Shown piece after piece: positions 55,441 through 64,000 of a stretch of DNA of 64,000 nt. Origin of the DNA: Nannobrachium achirus. Lineage: Eukaryota; Chordata; Actinopteri; Myctophiformes; Myctophidae. The stretch is taken from positions 60,632,701 to 60,696,700 of the forward strand of contig OY997653.1 in NCBI GenBank assembly GCA_963921795.1, in the 5' to 3' direction. The notes below the pieces were generated by a model. The model searched no databases and was not told the DNA's origin. It was given only the letters and a program-made list of their open reading frames with translations. The translations under genes were made by a program, and so were the position numbers. Numbering within the stretch: position 1 is the stretch's first letter; each line of letters opens with the position of its first letter.

Positions 55441-55886
55441 TATAAACGTGTGTATTTTGATTGCCACTGAAGTAATTAATAAACCGTTCTTAAATCCATC
55501 CATCTCTTGATTTCCTGTGTCCTCAGAATGGATGCTGTAGTCTCTTGTTCAAGCTAATGATTCCTTAGCCACCACCACATAATTCATTAATCATTGCTAT
55601 TTCATATTTAGTTAAGCCTGTCCAATACTACTACTAGCGACATGGGAACCTCTCGCCGCTTCAGATACAGTATAATACAATATTCCCACTGTGATTTGTG
55701 ACTCATCTTTGTGACCTCGACCCATTGGTTGTGAACGCACCAATCAGACGGTGCCATAACTTAGCCCTAGCTAACATGGCTGCAGGGAGTAATTGCAGGA
55801 AGGGTAATTATATCTGAGGGTTCCAAATATTCAGGGTTAAAATAGAAAGCCAAGACTCACACCAAATGTTCCCCCATGTCAGCTGT

Positions 55887-55887
<1 letters not shown>

Positions 55888-55973
<86 letters not shown>
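55888..55973. repeat. (GACA)n microsatellite
   Basis: About 21 tetranucleotide units. Confidence 0.95.
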
Positions 55974-56638
55974 GTGTTGTAAGCAGCAAGGTCAGGTTAG
56001 AAATAACACATTACACAATGACTCTTAGGTAAGTGGTTAGCTAATGAGATCTACAGTATAGGCTATTTGATGATTTTGCCAGCTAAATGTAATTAAAACA
56101 TTCACATTTGACAATAACATAGAAACGGTTCTTCTTATCCAAGGCCAGTTTATTTAAGCATCAAGTCCGATTCATAGCTGACCAACAAGCTCACAACGCA
56201 ACGTGTTGCATTGTGCTGCTATTTTCGGAGCACGACGGAGCATAAATTAGGCTTCAGTAGAACTTTAGGCTGATAGACCTGACAATTCCCACTGTCAGAC
56301 AATCATTGTCCACAAAAAAAGCACTGTCTTGGGTGCTTGTAAAATAAATCTGAGCATTTACTACAATACTAAATAAAAATGTACCATTATGTTCTTTTGA
56401 ATGTTTAGTCACTCACCACTCCTAATGCGCTTCAATAATAGAATTGATATAAAGTATGGTTAACGGTCACAATGTTGTTGCGACCATAGGTCGCAAGTTT
56501 ACTATGAAAACAGCCACAGCTTGTCCACAAGCTCACACTGGATTGCAACGCGTTATGAGCTTGCAGCTCTGCAATTTTTGAGCGGTGGTCACAACGCTCC
56601 TATACGTGGCCGTGTGTGTGGGTATGTCTGTCTGCCTC

Positions 56639-56675
<37 letters not shown>

Positions 56676-56743
56676 AGCCTGTCAGTACCTTTTTTGACCA
56701 CACATGTTAAGGGAGGGGCGCTGTTGTTCAGGCCAGACCAGAC
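55974..56743. other. Degenerate palindromic modules, no gene
   Basis: Near 56178-56230 ('caacaagctcacaacgcaac') and 56505-56580 ('cacaagctcacactgg', 'gttatgagcttgcagctctg') two decayed copies are recognisable. No gene is seen. Confidence 0.5.
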
Positions 56744-56745
56744 AG

Positions 56746-56778
<33 letters not shown>

Positions 56779-56793
56779 CGCACACACACGCAC

Positions 56794-56882
<89 letters not shown>
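56744..56882. repeat. (CA)n microsatellite
   Basis: Long CA run with some CG interruptions. Confidence 0.95.
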
Positions 56883-56884
<2 letters not shown>

Positions 56885-57239
56885 ATGGATACCAGTGGCG
56901 CCTAACATCACAGTGACATCAGAGCATGATGTCAGAGCGGAAAAACCCATAGACGGTAAAAATGTGTACACGGAGGGACGGACGGACGGATGCAGACAAG
57001 CTGTGACATTTCTCATAGTCTCATAAATCAGGTTTTATCTGTGAAAGACTATAGCCAAAAAAAGTTAATTATTTCAAAAAGTACAGTTAATTGGTCCAGA
57101 AGTTTGAGAGGGCCCTGGACAGACACTATAGATAGACTCACAGAGCCTCATATAGGAGGGTACTTGTTCCAGAGCCACGCCGTCAAAATTAAATGTCCGG
57201 CCTTAATGACATGCCCAAAATAGGGACGGCGGGTTGAAA

Positions 57240-57703
57240 ATGATTAAGCACACTTTGAACCCAGAGACTCATCATCATGGCCCCTGCAGGCTTCCTTCTG
57301 CTGCATAAGCACACTTTGAACCCAGAGACTCATCATCATGGCCCCTGCAGGCTTCCTTCTGCTGCATAAGCACACTTTGAACCCAGAGACTCATCATCAT
57401 GGCCCCTGCAGGCTTCCTTCTGCTGCATAAGCACACTTTGAACCCAGAGACTCATCATCACGGCCCCTGCAGGCTTCCTTCTGCTGCCCAGAGACTCATC
57501 ACGGCCCCTGCAGGCTTCCTTCTGCTGCCCAGAGACTCATCATCATGGCCCCTGCAGGCTTCCTTCTGCTGCCTAGAGACTCATCATCATGGCCCCTGCA
57601 GGCTTCCTTCTGCTGCCCAGAGACTCATCACGGCCCCTGCAGGCTTCCTTCTGCTGCCCAGAGACTCATCATCACGGCCCCTGCAGGCTTCCTTCTGCTG
57701 CCA
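57240..57703. repeat. Minisatellite, 60-bp units changing to 40-47-bp units
   Basis: Four units 'aagcacactttgaacccaga...ttctgctgcat' of ~60 bp, then about six shorter units that keep 'gagactcatca', 'cggcccctgcaggcttcctt' and 'ctgctgcc' only. Confidence 0.92.
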
Positions 57704-57762
57704 GCGCTAAGCAAGCTGCTCCACAGGAGGAGGCGATGGCGGTGCGTTGCTCAAAGGCACAT

Positions 57763-57947
57763 AACGTCCCTGTCGGGCAGAAACCTCGAATCTCCAAGTT
57801 TCAAAGTTGTACGTTTCTTCGCTAAGTAAAGCCCTGCTTCATCATACAAGGCTGTTGCACAAAAGTAGTGAAAATAAGCCGATCTACAAGCACACAACGC
57901 CTCGCACCGCGAGGCGTTGCTTGTAGATCTGCTGTTTTCACTACTTT

Positions 57948-57950
<3 letters not shown>
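57763..57950 (+). mobile_element. MITE family A, copy 5, 3' end lost
   Basis: 'ctgtcgggcagaaacctcga' to the palindrome at 57872-57945, then an abrupt change into (GA)n. The right third is missing. Confidence 0.8.

Positions 57951-58012
<62 letters not shown>
57951..58012. repeat. (GA)n microsatellite
   Basis: Uninterrupted GA run that replaces the right part of MITE-A copy 5. Confidence 0.95.
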
Positions 58013-58016
<4 letters not shown>

Positions 58017-58122
58017 CGGAGAGAGGAGGGATCCTCTATCCTTCGCCCGGGCGTCCTTTGTCTCGGTGGAGCACAAAGTCTCCTGGGAGGCTCTCAAATC
58101 CCCTCTGGAATGTGTGTGTGTG

Positions 58123-58454
58123 CAGGGGCGTCACAGGGGGGGGGAGTGGGACTGAGTTACTAGGGCCCAAGGTGGTGGAGGGGCCTTAATTATTTTATAT
58201 ACTTTAGCTATTGAAACATACAGTAGCAGATATACAAGCTCATAGACTATACAAGCAGATATCTGCTATTTTTGAAAAGTTGTGAAAATGTGTGCAAATC
58301 TTTGAATATTATGTACTTTTTAAGCAAACATTTGTAACTCAAACTTTGTTTCTGGGGGGTCCCTGGGACTATATATTTTGAGATGGGGGTCCATGGCCAA
58401 ATACATAATACACATTTTGGGGGTCCTTCAAATGAAAAAGTTTGAGCACCACTG
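58123..58454. mobile_element. hAT-G non-autonomous transposon, copy 1
   Basis: Left 'caggggcgtcacaggg', 'gggactgagttactagggcc'; right 'gggggtccttcaaatgaaaa' and 'gtttgagcaccactg'. A decayed palindromic module lies at 58225-58275. Confidence 0.75.
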
Positions 58455-58592
58455 ACATAGGTTTTTCAAAAAAAAAAAACTATGTCAGTTGGTGCCACGC
58501 TGTGAGCTTGTATATCTGCTATTTTTCAATAGTTAAAGCACAAAATGTGAGTGAATCCTTGTACCCATGGGTGCAGAATTTGGTGCGACACC

Positions 58593-58700
<108 letters not shown>

Positions 58701-58920
58701 CCTTGCTTTTTGCTGGAGCACCCTACCTATCTCTTGGAGAGAGTGTGATGGGGGGGGGGGGGGGGTAGGGGTTGTCGTGTCTCTGTATTCACGCAAGGAA
58801 TGCAAATATTTGCAGGGGGTGGAGGAGAGGGCGAGGATTGTATGACCGTTACCATGACGACTGATCAAATCTCCACACTTTTTTTTGTTCGTGGCTTCTG
58901 ACAGTGGCATTTGACAGGCA

Positions 58921-58924
<4 letters not shown>

Positions 58925-59000
<76 letters not shown>
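58925..59000. repeat. (TC)n microsatellite
   Basis: Uninterrupted TC run. Confidence 0.95.
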
Positions 59001-59002
<2 letters not shown>

Positions 59003-59249
59003 CCATCTGCCTTTAACTCCACGTTGTGCACTTGTTAATTTCTCCCTGAACAACAAACAGACGGTCAGATTTCACTGGCCAGCAGCGGCCGCTCAGCTGC
59101 TGGCCTGCTCCCATGATTGTATTTATTTACCAAAACACGCAGCTGATCTCCTAGTGACCCCCGAATTAGACTTGAGTTAATGGGTCCTCCTTCCTTCCTG
59201 CCAATGGATGGGTTTGTGCATGTGGTTGGAAAATTAACATGAAAACAAG

Positions 59250-59518
59250 CAGCCTCCCCCTGGCCAGCCGGGGCGCCTGATGGAGGGGGAAAGGAACTGG
59301 TTGGATAATAACATGTTCCTTCCATGCGATACGTCCAAACCGGGGAAATACCCCCTCCTCTGTCAGGTGAACAGAAACAACTTGGACTACTCATGCACAA
59401 GAAGGAAGCATGAGGTCAGTCCGTTGTCTCCCCAGGCGTGGCAGAGGGAGAGCAGAGCCCAGGATTACATAGGCAATTGGCACTGGGTGAAAATGTGGGA
59501 TAAAAATATATATAAAAA
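59250..59518 (+). mobile_element. SINE with A-rich tail (copy 2)
   Basis: Same body as 31537-31815, from 'cccctggccagccggggcgc' to 'gcactgggtgaaaatgtggg' and an A/TA-rich tail. Confidence 0.65.
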
Positions 59519-59633
59519 AACATGAAAACAAGCAAGAAAACACATTGCGGAAAACTCATTTGGAAAGATACTTGTCGTATAAGTTTAGGTGAGAAAGGAG
59601 AGAGACAGAGAACGTTTGTGCATTCATCTACAC

Positions 59634-60054
59634 CAGGGGTCTTCAACAGGGGTCCGAGACCCCTAGGGGGTCCTCAGAGTTACTACAGGGGGTCCTCCAA
59701 ATCTTTGTGTGATAGAATTGAAACTTTTCTTTTATATATACACTAGCTTCCATATTCTGAGAACTTTGGCCAAAAATAGCAGATCTACAAGCTCACAACG
59801 CGTTGTGAGCTTGTAGATCGGCTATTTTCAGCAAAGAGCTTTGATGTTGAGGGGAAAATGAGCAAGGTCAAGTTTATTAAGTCTTGACGGTTCAAGTGGT
59901 TAAATATCTGAAATACACATGAATCCAAAATACACTGTTGATTATGCTGTCAAAAGATGAAACTATATGGAATCTATGAAGAGGTTGTGGGGGTCCCTGC
60001 TTCATCTCTCTCTCAACTAAGGGGTCCTTGGCCTGAAAACGTTGAAGACCCCTG
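59634..60054. mobile_element. hAT-B non-autonomous transposon (8-bp TSD)
   Basis: atctacac at 59626-59633 and 60055-60062. Ends 'caggggtcttcaacagggg' and 'gttgaagacccctg'. Palindromic module at 59773-59830 with arms meeting at CGCG. The best-preserved copy of this family here. Confidence 0.93.
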
Positions 60055-60279
60055 ATCTACACTACACTACAGTACTGTGCATGCACATACATGTCTATAT
60101 GACTCTGTGTGTTTTTTAATGAGTATGTTTGTGGTTAGTGTTTGTAACGCACGTGGGGTCCGGGTAGCTCCAAGGCACCAAATGGACCCCGGCAGCTCCT
60201 ACTGTAACTCCTGTAAAGTTCAACAAAGGAAACCATTGTACACTATCAGAGTTGTGAAATAAGACACCGCTCATCCGTT

Positions 60280-60540
60280 AACTAAAGGCTTAGTTGAGGT
60301 GCTGGAGCTGAATAAAAACTGCATGAAACAGGACAAAGTGCAGCCGCACACGGACGAGTCCTTGTACGCCTGATGAAGGTCACACGACCCAAAGCTTGCG
60401 TTGAAGCAGTAAGCCACAAGAGGCATGTGGTTACCTGGTATTTTATAACGGCTGAGAGGCATGGTGAGACACGAGGCGAAGCCGAGTGTCTCCAACCCTC
60501 TCAGCCGTTATAAAATACACATAACCACATGCCGTGGCTT
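60280..60540. mobile_element. Penelope-like fragment with hairpin and hammerhead-like motif
   Basis: Plus strand at 60370-60395: CTGATGA, a GGTC/GACC hairpin, then CAAAGC, a degenerate hammerhead core. It is followed by a ~48-bp inverted repeat ('gtggttacctggtattttat' to 'ataaaatacacataaccaca') around a small loop. Confidence 0.5.
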
Positions 60541-60675
60541 ATTGCTTTTCGAAAACGGTTACAATATGGCAACATGAAAAATCATAGACATGTACCAATT
60601 AGGCTTGTCACGATACTGGATTTCTAACTTCAATACGATATTTTCAAATATTGTCAAATATTAGAGGCAGAGATT

Positions 60676-60753
60676 GTGAAAATAGCTGATCTACATGCTC
60701 ACAACGCCTCACGTTGCGAGGCGTTGTGAGCATGTAGATCTGCTATTTTCACA
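60676..60753. repeat. Palindromic module, covariant form
   Basis: Arms ATTGTGAAAATAGC-T-GATCTACATG and CATGTAGATC-T-GCTATTTTCACAAT around 'ctcacaacgcctc ... gaggcgttgtgag'. Here CATG replaces CAAG in both arms. It sits in an element beginning 'ggcttgtcacgatactgg' (60602); the right end is unclear. Confidence 0.85.
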
Positions 60754-60886
60754 ATAGAAATATGTTTTCTCTTAGTGCTCGTCAGGGTGGGGGTCCCCAG
60801 TTAAAATATGATTATTTTGGGGGTTGTGGCCTGAAAAGGTTGAGAACCACTGTTGTCTAAGTAATGTGTTGCTCCCTCCCCTGCAG

Positions 60887-60966
60887 GATGGTGATGGAGG
60901 AGCGGGGGGAGAGAGGAGACAGAGGGACCCCAGCGGCGGAGAGGAGGCAGATCTTTGCTGAGCTGG
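60887..60966 (+). CDS. dtnb: dtnb (dystrobrevin), first coding exon
   Basis: Acceptor ctcccctgcag precedes 60887; ATG at 60888-60890; donor GTGAGT at 60967. It encodes MVMEERGERGDRGTPAAERR, then QIFAEL with one base carried over. Vertebrate dystrobrevins begin MIEESGNKRKTMAEKRQLF or similar and continue into the next exon as seen here. Dystrobrevins are cytoplasmic partners of dystrophin, binding syntrophins in the dystrophin-glycoprotein complex. Because an acceptor precedes the ATG, an untranslated exon must lie upstream. Confidence 0.85.
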
Positions 60967-61082
60967 GTGAGTGAGTGGCCTTCCTGGTTGTGCCTTTTGC
61001 TGTTGAAGTCGGGAGATACACCGTAACTTAGTTGACCCGGTCTACACCCTTTTTCCCTCAACACCAAATATATCCTTGCCGG

Positions 61083-61160
61083 AAAATAGCCAATCTACAA
61101 GCTCACATCGTGTCGCAAGGCGACACGTTACCAGCTTGGTAGATGTGTCTATTTTCAACA
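61083..61160. repeat. Degenerate palindromic module in dtnb intron
   Basis: 'gaaaatagccaatctacaag', 'tcgcaaggcgaca' centre, 'agcttggtagatg' and 'ctattttcaac': both arms are recognisable but mutated. Confidence 0.65.
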
Positions 61161-61604
61161 GATGTTTCCCCCCAGAATATTGATGCAATGGTTCATGTGG
61201 TTAAACTTCTTCAAAGATGGATGGCCGGTCTCACAATTTAACTACACATTGGTTGCAATTTTACATTTGACATATTAATGTAACATTTTTGCTAACTAAT
61301 TTTAATATTAGCAAATAAATTAGATCATAAAAACAGCCACGGTGGTGAATATGCATATTTTGGAAAAAGTATGATGCGCTCGTTCAGAACACACTTCAGA
61401 ACCAGAATCTGATTCAACTTTAGTATCATGTGACATCACACAGGTGTAATAGAATGGGAGGAAGTCATTTGTTGTAGGGAAGAGAGAATAGAGAAGAAAA
61501 GAACAGCACACAACACAGAGCAAGTGAAATAACAGGAAGGCACAGACAACTCATGTTCAATGTACATATTAAGGTGCATGATGGTACATATTTATCTATC
61601 TGGG

Positions 61605-61864
61605 GGCGGCATAGCTCTCTTGCACCCTTCATAGCATGAAGGGTTCCCGAAGGGTTCCCAGTTCGAATCCGGGCTCCCCCTGAGTTAATGTCGAAGGGTC
61701 CTTGGGCAAGACTCTGAACCCCACATTGCTCCCGGTGAGCTGGTTGGTGCCTTGCATGGTTTCCTCTGCCACCGGTGTATGAATATGTGCGTGAATGGGT
61801 GAATGTAATGCACAATCTATGTAAAGCGCTTTGGATAAAAGCACTATATAAATTTACCATTTAT
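61605..61864 (+). mobile_element. tRNA-derived SINE in dtnb intron
   Basis: 'gcggcatagctc' head (A-box part disturbed), 'agttcgaatccgggctcc' B box, 'gttaatgtcgaagggtcctt' body, 'gcactatataaatttaccat' tail. It ends ~50 bp before a dtnb acceptor. Confidence 0.75.
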
Positions 61865-61914
61865 CTGTTCATATTTACTAACTTGTTTATTATTCTCTTA
61901 TGTATTATCCACAG

Positions 61915-61995
61915 CGGAGCAGAACTTTGACGAGATACGAATGTCCTCGTATCGAACGGCCTGCAAACTAAGATTTGTACAGAAGAGATGCAACC
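61915..61995 (+). CDS. dtnb: dtnb (dystrobrevin), second coding exon
   Basis: Acceptor tatccacag before 61915, donor GTGAGT from 61996. The two carried bases complete GCG, and the frame reads [20 protein letters not shown], then VQKRCN with one base over. Human DTNB has [26 protein letters not shown] and [30 protein letters not shown], so DTNB is the better match. The segment opens the EF-hand-like region. The donor is followed within ~12 bp by a 620-bp minisatellite. The remaining exons lie outside the window. Confidence 0.87.
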
Positions 61996-62006
61996 GTGAG
62001 TCTGTC

Positions 62007-62618
62007 TCCTCCTTCTGCTGCCTCCTACATCATAGACTAGTTTACCTACTCCTTCTGCTGCCTCCTACATCATAGACTAGTTTACCTACTCCTTCTGCTG
62101 CCTCCTACATCGTAGACTAGTTTACCTACTCCTTCTGCTGCCTCCTACATCGTAGACTAGTTTACCTACTCCTTCTGCTGCCTCCTACATCTGTCTACTC
62201 CTTCTGCTGCCTCCTACATCGTAGACTAGTTTACCTACTCCTTCTGCTGCCTCCTACATCGTAGACTAGTTTACCTACTCCTTCTGCTGCCTCCTACATC
62301 TGTCTACTCCTTCTGCTGCCTCCTACATCGTAGACTAGTTTACCTACTCCTTCTGCTGCCTCCTACATCGTAGACTAGTTTACCTACTCCTTCTGCTGCC
62401 TCCTACATCGTAGACTAGTTTACCTACTCCTTCTGCTGCCTCCTACATCGTAGACTAGTTTACCTACTCCTTCTGCTGCCTCCTACATCGTAGACTAGTT
62501 TACCTACTCCTTCTGCTGCCTCCTACATCGTAGACTAGTTTACCTACTCCTTCTGCTGCCTCCTACATCGTAGACTAGTTTACCTACTCCTTCTGCTGCC
62601 TCCTACATCGTAGACTAG
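62007..62618. repeat. 40-bp minisatellite beside a dtnb splice donor
   Basis: About 15 units of 'ctccttctgctgcctcctac-atcgtagactagtttaccta', the first few with 'atcata', two units shortened to ~29 bp. Units are otherwise identical, so the array is young. Confidence 0.95.
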
Positions 62619-62652
62619 TAGCTTTCTGTTCTACTGTTGTTGTCAAAGGGAC

Positions 62653-63192
62653 TTTTAAGCCCCTTTTCCACTGACATGGCCAAACACCACACCACTCCAC
62701 ACCACCCACTTGTGTCAGGTTATCCACTACAAGGACCTGGGTAGAGTGGTGTGAAAGTTGTACTAAACATGGTACTAAAAGGTATCCAATCTAGAGTAGG
62801 TCTGAGCTAGGCCAAACAGGGCCAAACACTTCATAATGACTGATCACTTTTCATTTAGACCACCAGGATATAGTTGTAATAGATGATAATAGATTCTATT
62901 GTGTTATAACTACTATTATAATCTATTATAGTGTATTATAGTTATCCTAGTAATACATTGATACTTTATTGTGTGTTATAATCACAGTTATAATCCATTA
63001 TAGTGTGTTATAATTAGAATAGTTGTACGGTAATTACAAATTTATATTGTATTATAATCACAGTTAAAAGAGTCAATTTGTTTCTTACCGATAGGGGTGC
63101 TTTTGTGTAATGGAAAATGTAGATATGTTTATGTGGTGTGGTGTGGTGTCATGTAGTGTGGTGCTAAATCTTCAGTCGAAAAGGGGCTTTAG
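62653..63192. mobile_element. Inverted-repeat element ('aagccccttttccactg' ends)
   Basis: Left 'taagccccttttccactgac', right 'cagtcgaaaaggggcttta'. Subterminal 'gtgtggtgtggtgtc' against 'caccacaccactccacacca' extends the pairing. Contains 'tattataat' repeats and no coding frame. Confidence 0.6.
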
Positions 63193-63581
63193 TTTTTCTT
63201 TTTCTTTTAGTTTTTTTTTTTCACATTACATGCAGAGAGCTCTTCAGTTCAGCTGAGCAAGCAACCAGCGAGCAGCGCCGTTGGTATTCTTTATTGCGGT
63301 CCCAATATGGAATGCTAAAAATGGCAATAACATGTTTGTGGTTGACTGAACTTCCAAAAGAGGGTTTCTGTTCTCCCCACATTGAGTGAAGATACGTGAC
63401 AAATCATGTGACAAAACATGTCTACTCTAGGATGAAAGATTATGGTTCAAAGATTGTGAATGTCAAAGATTGTAAAATGTCTTTTGAAGGGTTGGTTTAG
63501 TTGTTGCTGTTGTGTGGCCATCCTGCCGTTCTTCCCCAATCTTTGAGACCATCCTCATCTTATTTATGCAATTATTAATTT

Positions 63582-63902
63582 CAAGGGGCATCACAAGGGG
63601 GGAAAGTGGGACTGAGTTACTTGGGCCCAAGGTGTAGGGGCCTTAATTACTTAGCTATTGAAAAATAGCAGATATACAAGCTTACAGAGCGGCACCGAGA
63701 GCCGCGCTGCGAGCTTGTAGATGCTGCTATTTTTGAAAAGCCATGAAAATCTTTGAATATAATATGATTTTTTAAGCGAACATTTGTAACTGAAATTTTG
63801 CTTCTGGGGGATCCCTGGAACTAAATATTTTGAGATGGGGGTCCGTGGCCAAATACATATCATTTTGGGGGTCCTTCACATGAAAAAGTTTGAGCACCAC
63901 TG
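63582..63902. mobile_element. hAT-G non-autonomous transposon, copy 2
   Basis: 'caaggggcatcacaagg' to 'gtttgagcaccactg', collinear with 58123-58454. The palindromic module at 63658-63738 has a different centre (GCGGCACCGAG, AGCCGCGCTGCGAG). Confidence 0.8.
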
Positions 63903-63949
63903 ACATAGAAACATAGGTTTTTCAAAAAAACTTCAAAGGCTTGCACAAA

Positions 63950-64000
63950 TCAGATCTATAAGCTTGCAGCGCGGCACTCGGTGCCGCGCTGTGAGCTTGT
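63950..64000. repeat. Palindromic module cut by the window end
   Basis: 'cagatctataagcttgcagc', GCGGCAC-TCG-GTGCCGC centre, then 'gctgtgagcttgt' to the last base. Confidence 0.75.

Overview
The window looks like teleost fish nuclear DNA. It has long dinucleotide repeats, many non-autonomous hAT-type DNA transposons, tRNA-derived SINEs, non-LTR and LTR retrotransposon relics, and intron-split vertebrate genes. One gene is a Toll-like receptor 5 without membrane or TIR part, a form described from fish. All gene names rest on protein similarity recognised by eye; no search was run.

Vertebrate genes. The last three coding exons of tmem214 lie on the minus strand (26.9, 8.8 and 7.5 kb), separated by an 18 kb intron full of repeats. 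A complete three-exon atp5mj (52 aa) lies on the minus strand at 30.0-30.9 kb. A two-exon soluble tlr5 lies on the minus strand at 35.9-38.2 kb, with one stop and two frameshifts. The first two coding exons of a dystrobrevin, most like dtnb, lie on the plus strand at 60.9 and 61.9 kb and continue past the window end. An adcy9-like exon fragment with a frameshift sits beside a tmem214 exon. In human, DTNB and TMEM214 both map to 2p23, which fits their proximity here.

An unrecognised cluster occupies about 10.7-21.5 kb. It holds two diverged, broken copies of one protein family (10.9 kb plus strand, 16.8 kb minus strand). It also holds two head-to-head pairs of small MNLK-starting, partly coiled-coil proteins, each pair sharing a promoter-like spacer with CRE and CCAAT motifs. 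The two pairs are inverted copies of each other. A Ty3/gypsy relic with integrase before reverse transcriptase (Gmr1-like order) is embedded in the cluster.

Mobile DNA. Many insertions show exact target duplications: 8 bp for at least nine hAT-type elements, 9 bp for a MULE-like foldback, and about 16 bp for a Penelope-like element ending at the tlr5 stop codon. One palindromic module (an arm like AGCAGATCTACAAGCTCAC, a short centre, then the inverse) recurs about twenty times, inside transposon families with different ends. Its two arms change together, and one copy is a perfect 81-nt palindrome. This is the most unusual signal in the window.

Frameshifts recur in several genes, so base-level assembly error has to be considered. 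Against a generally poor sequence, the non-LTR reverse transcriptase at 22-23.9 kb stays open over 631 codons.
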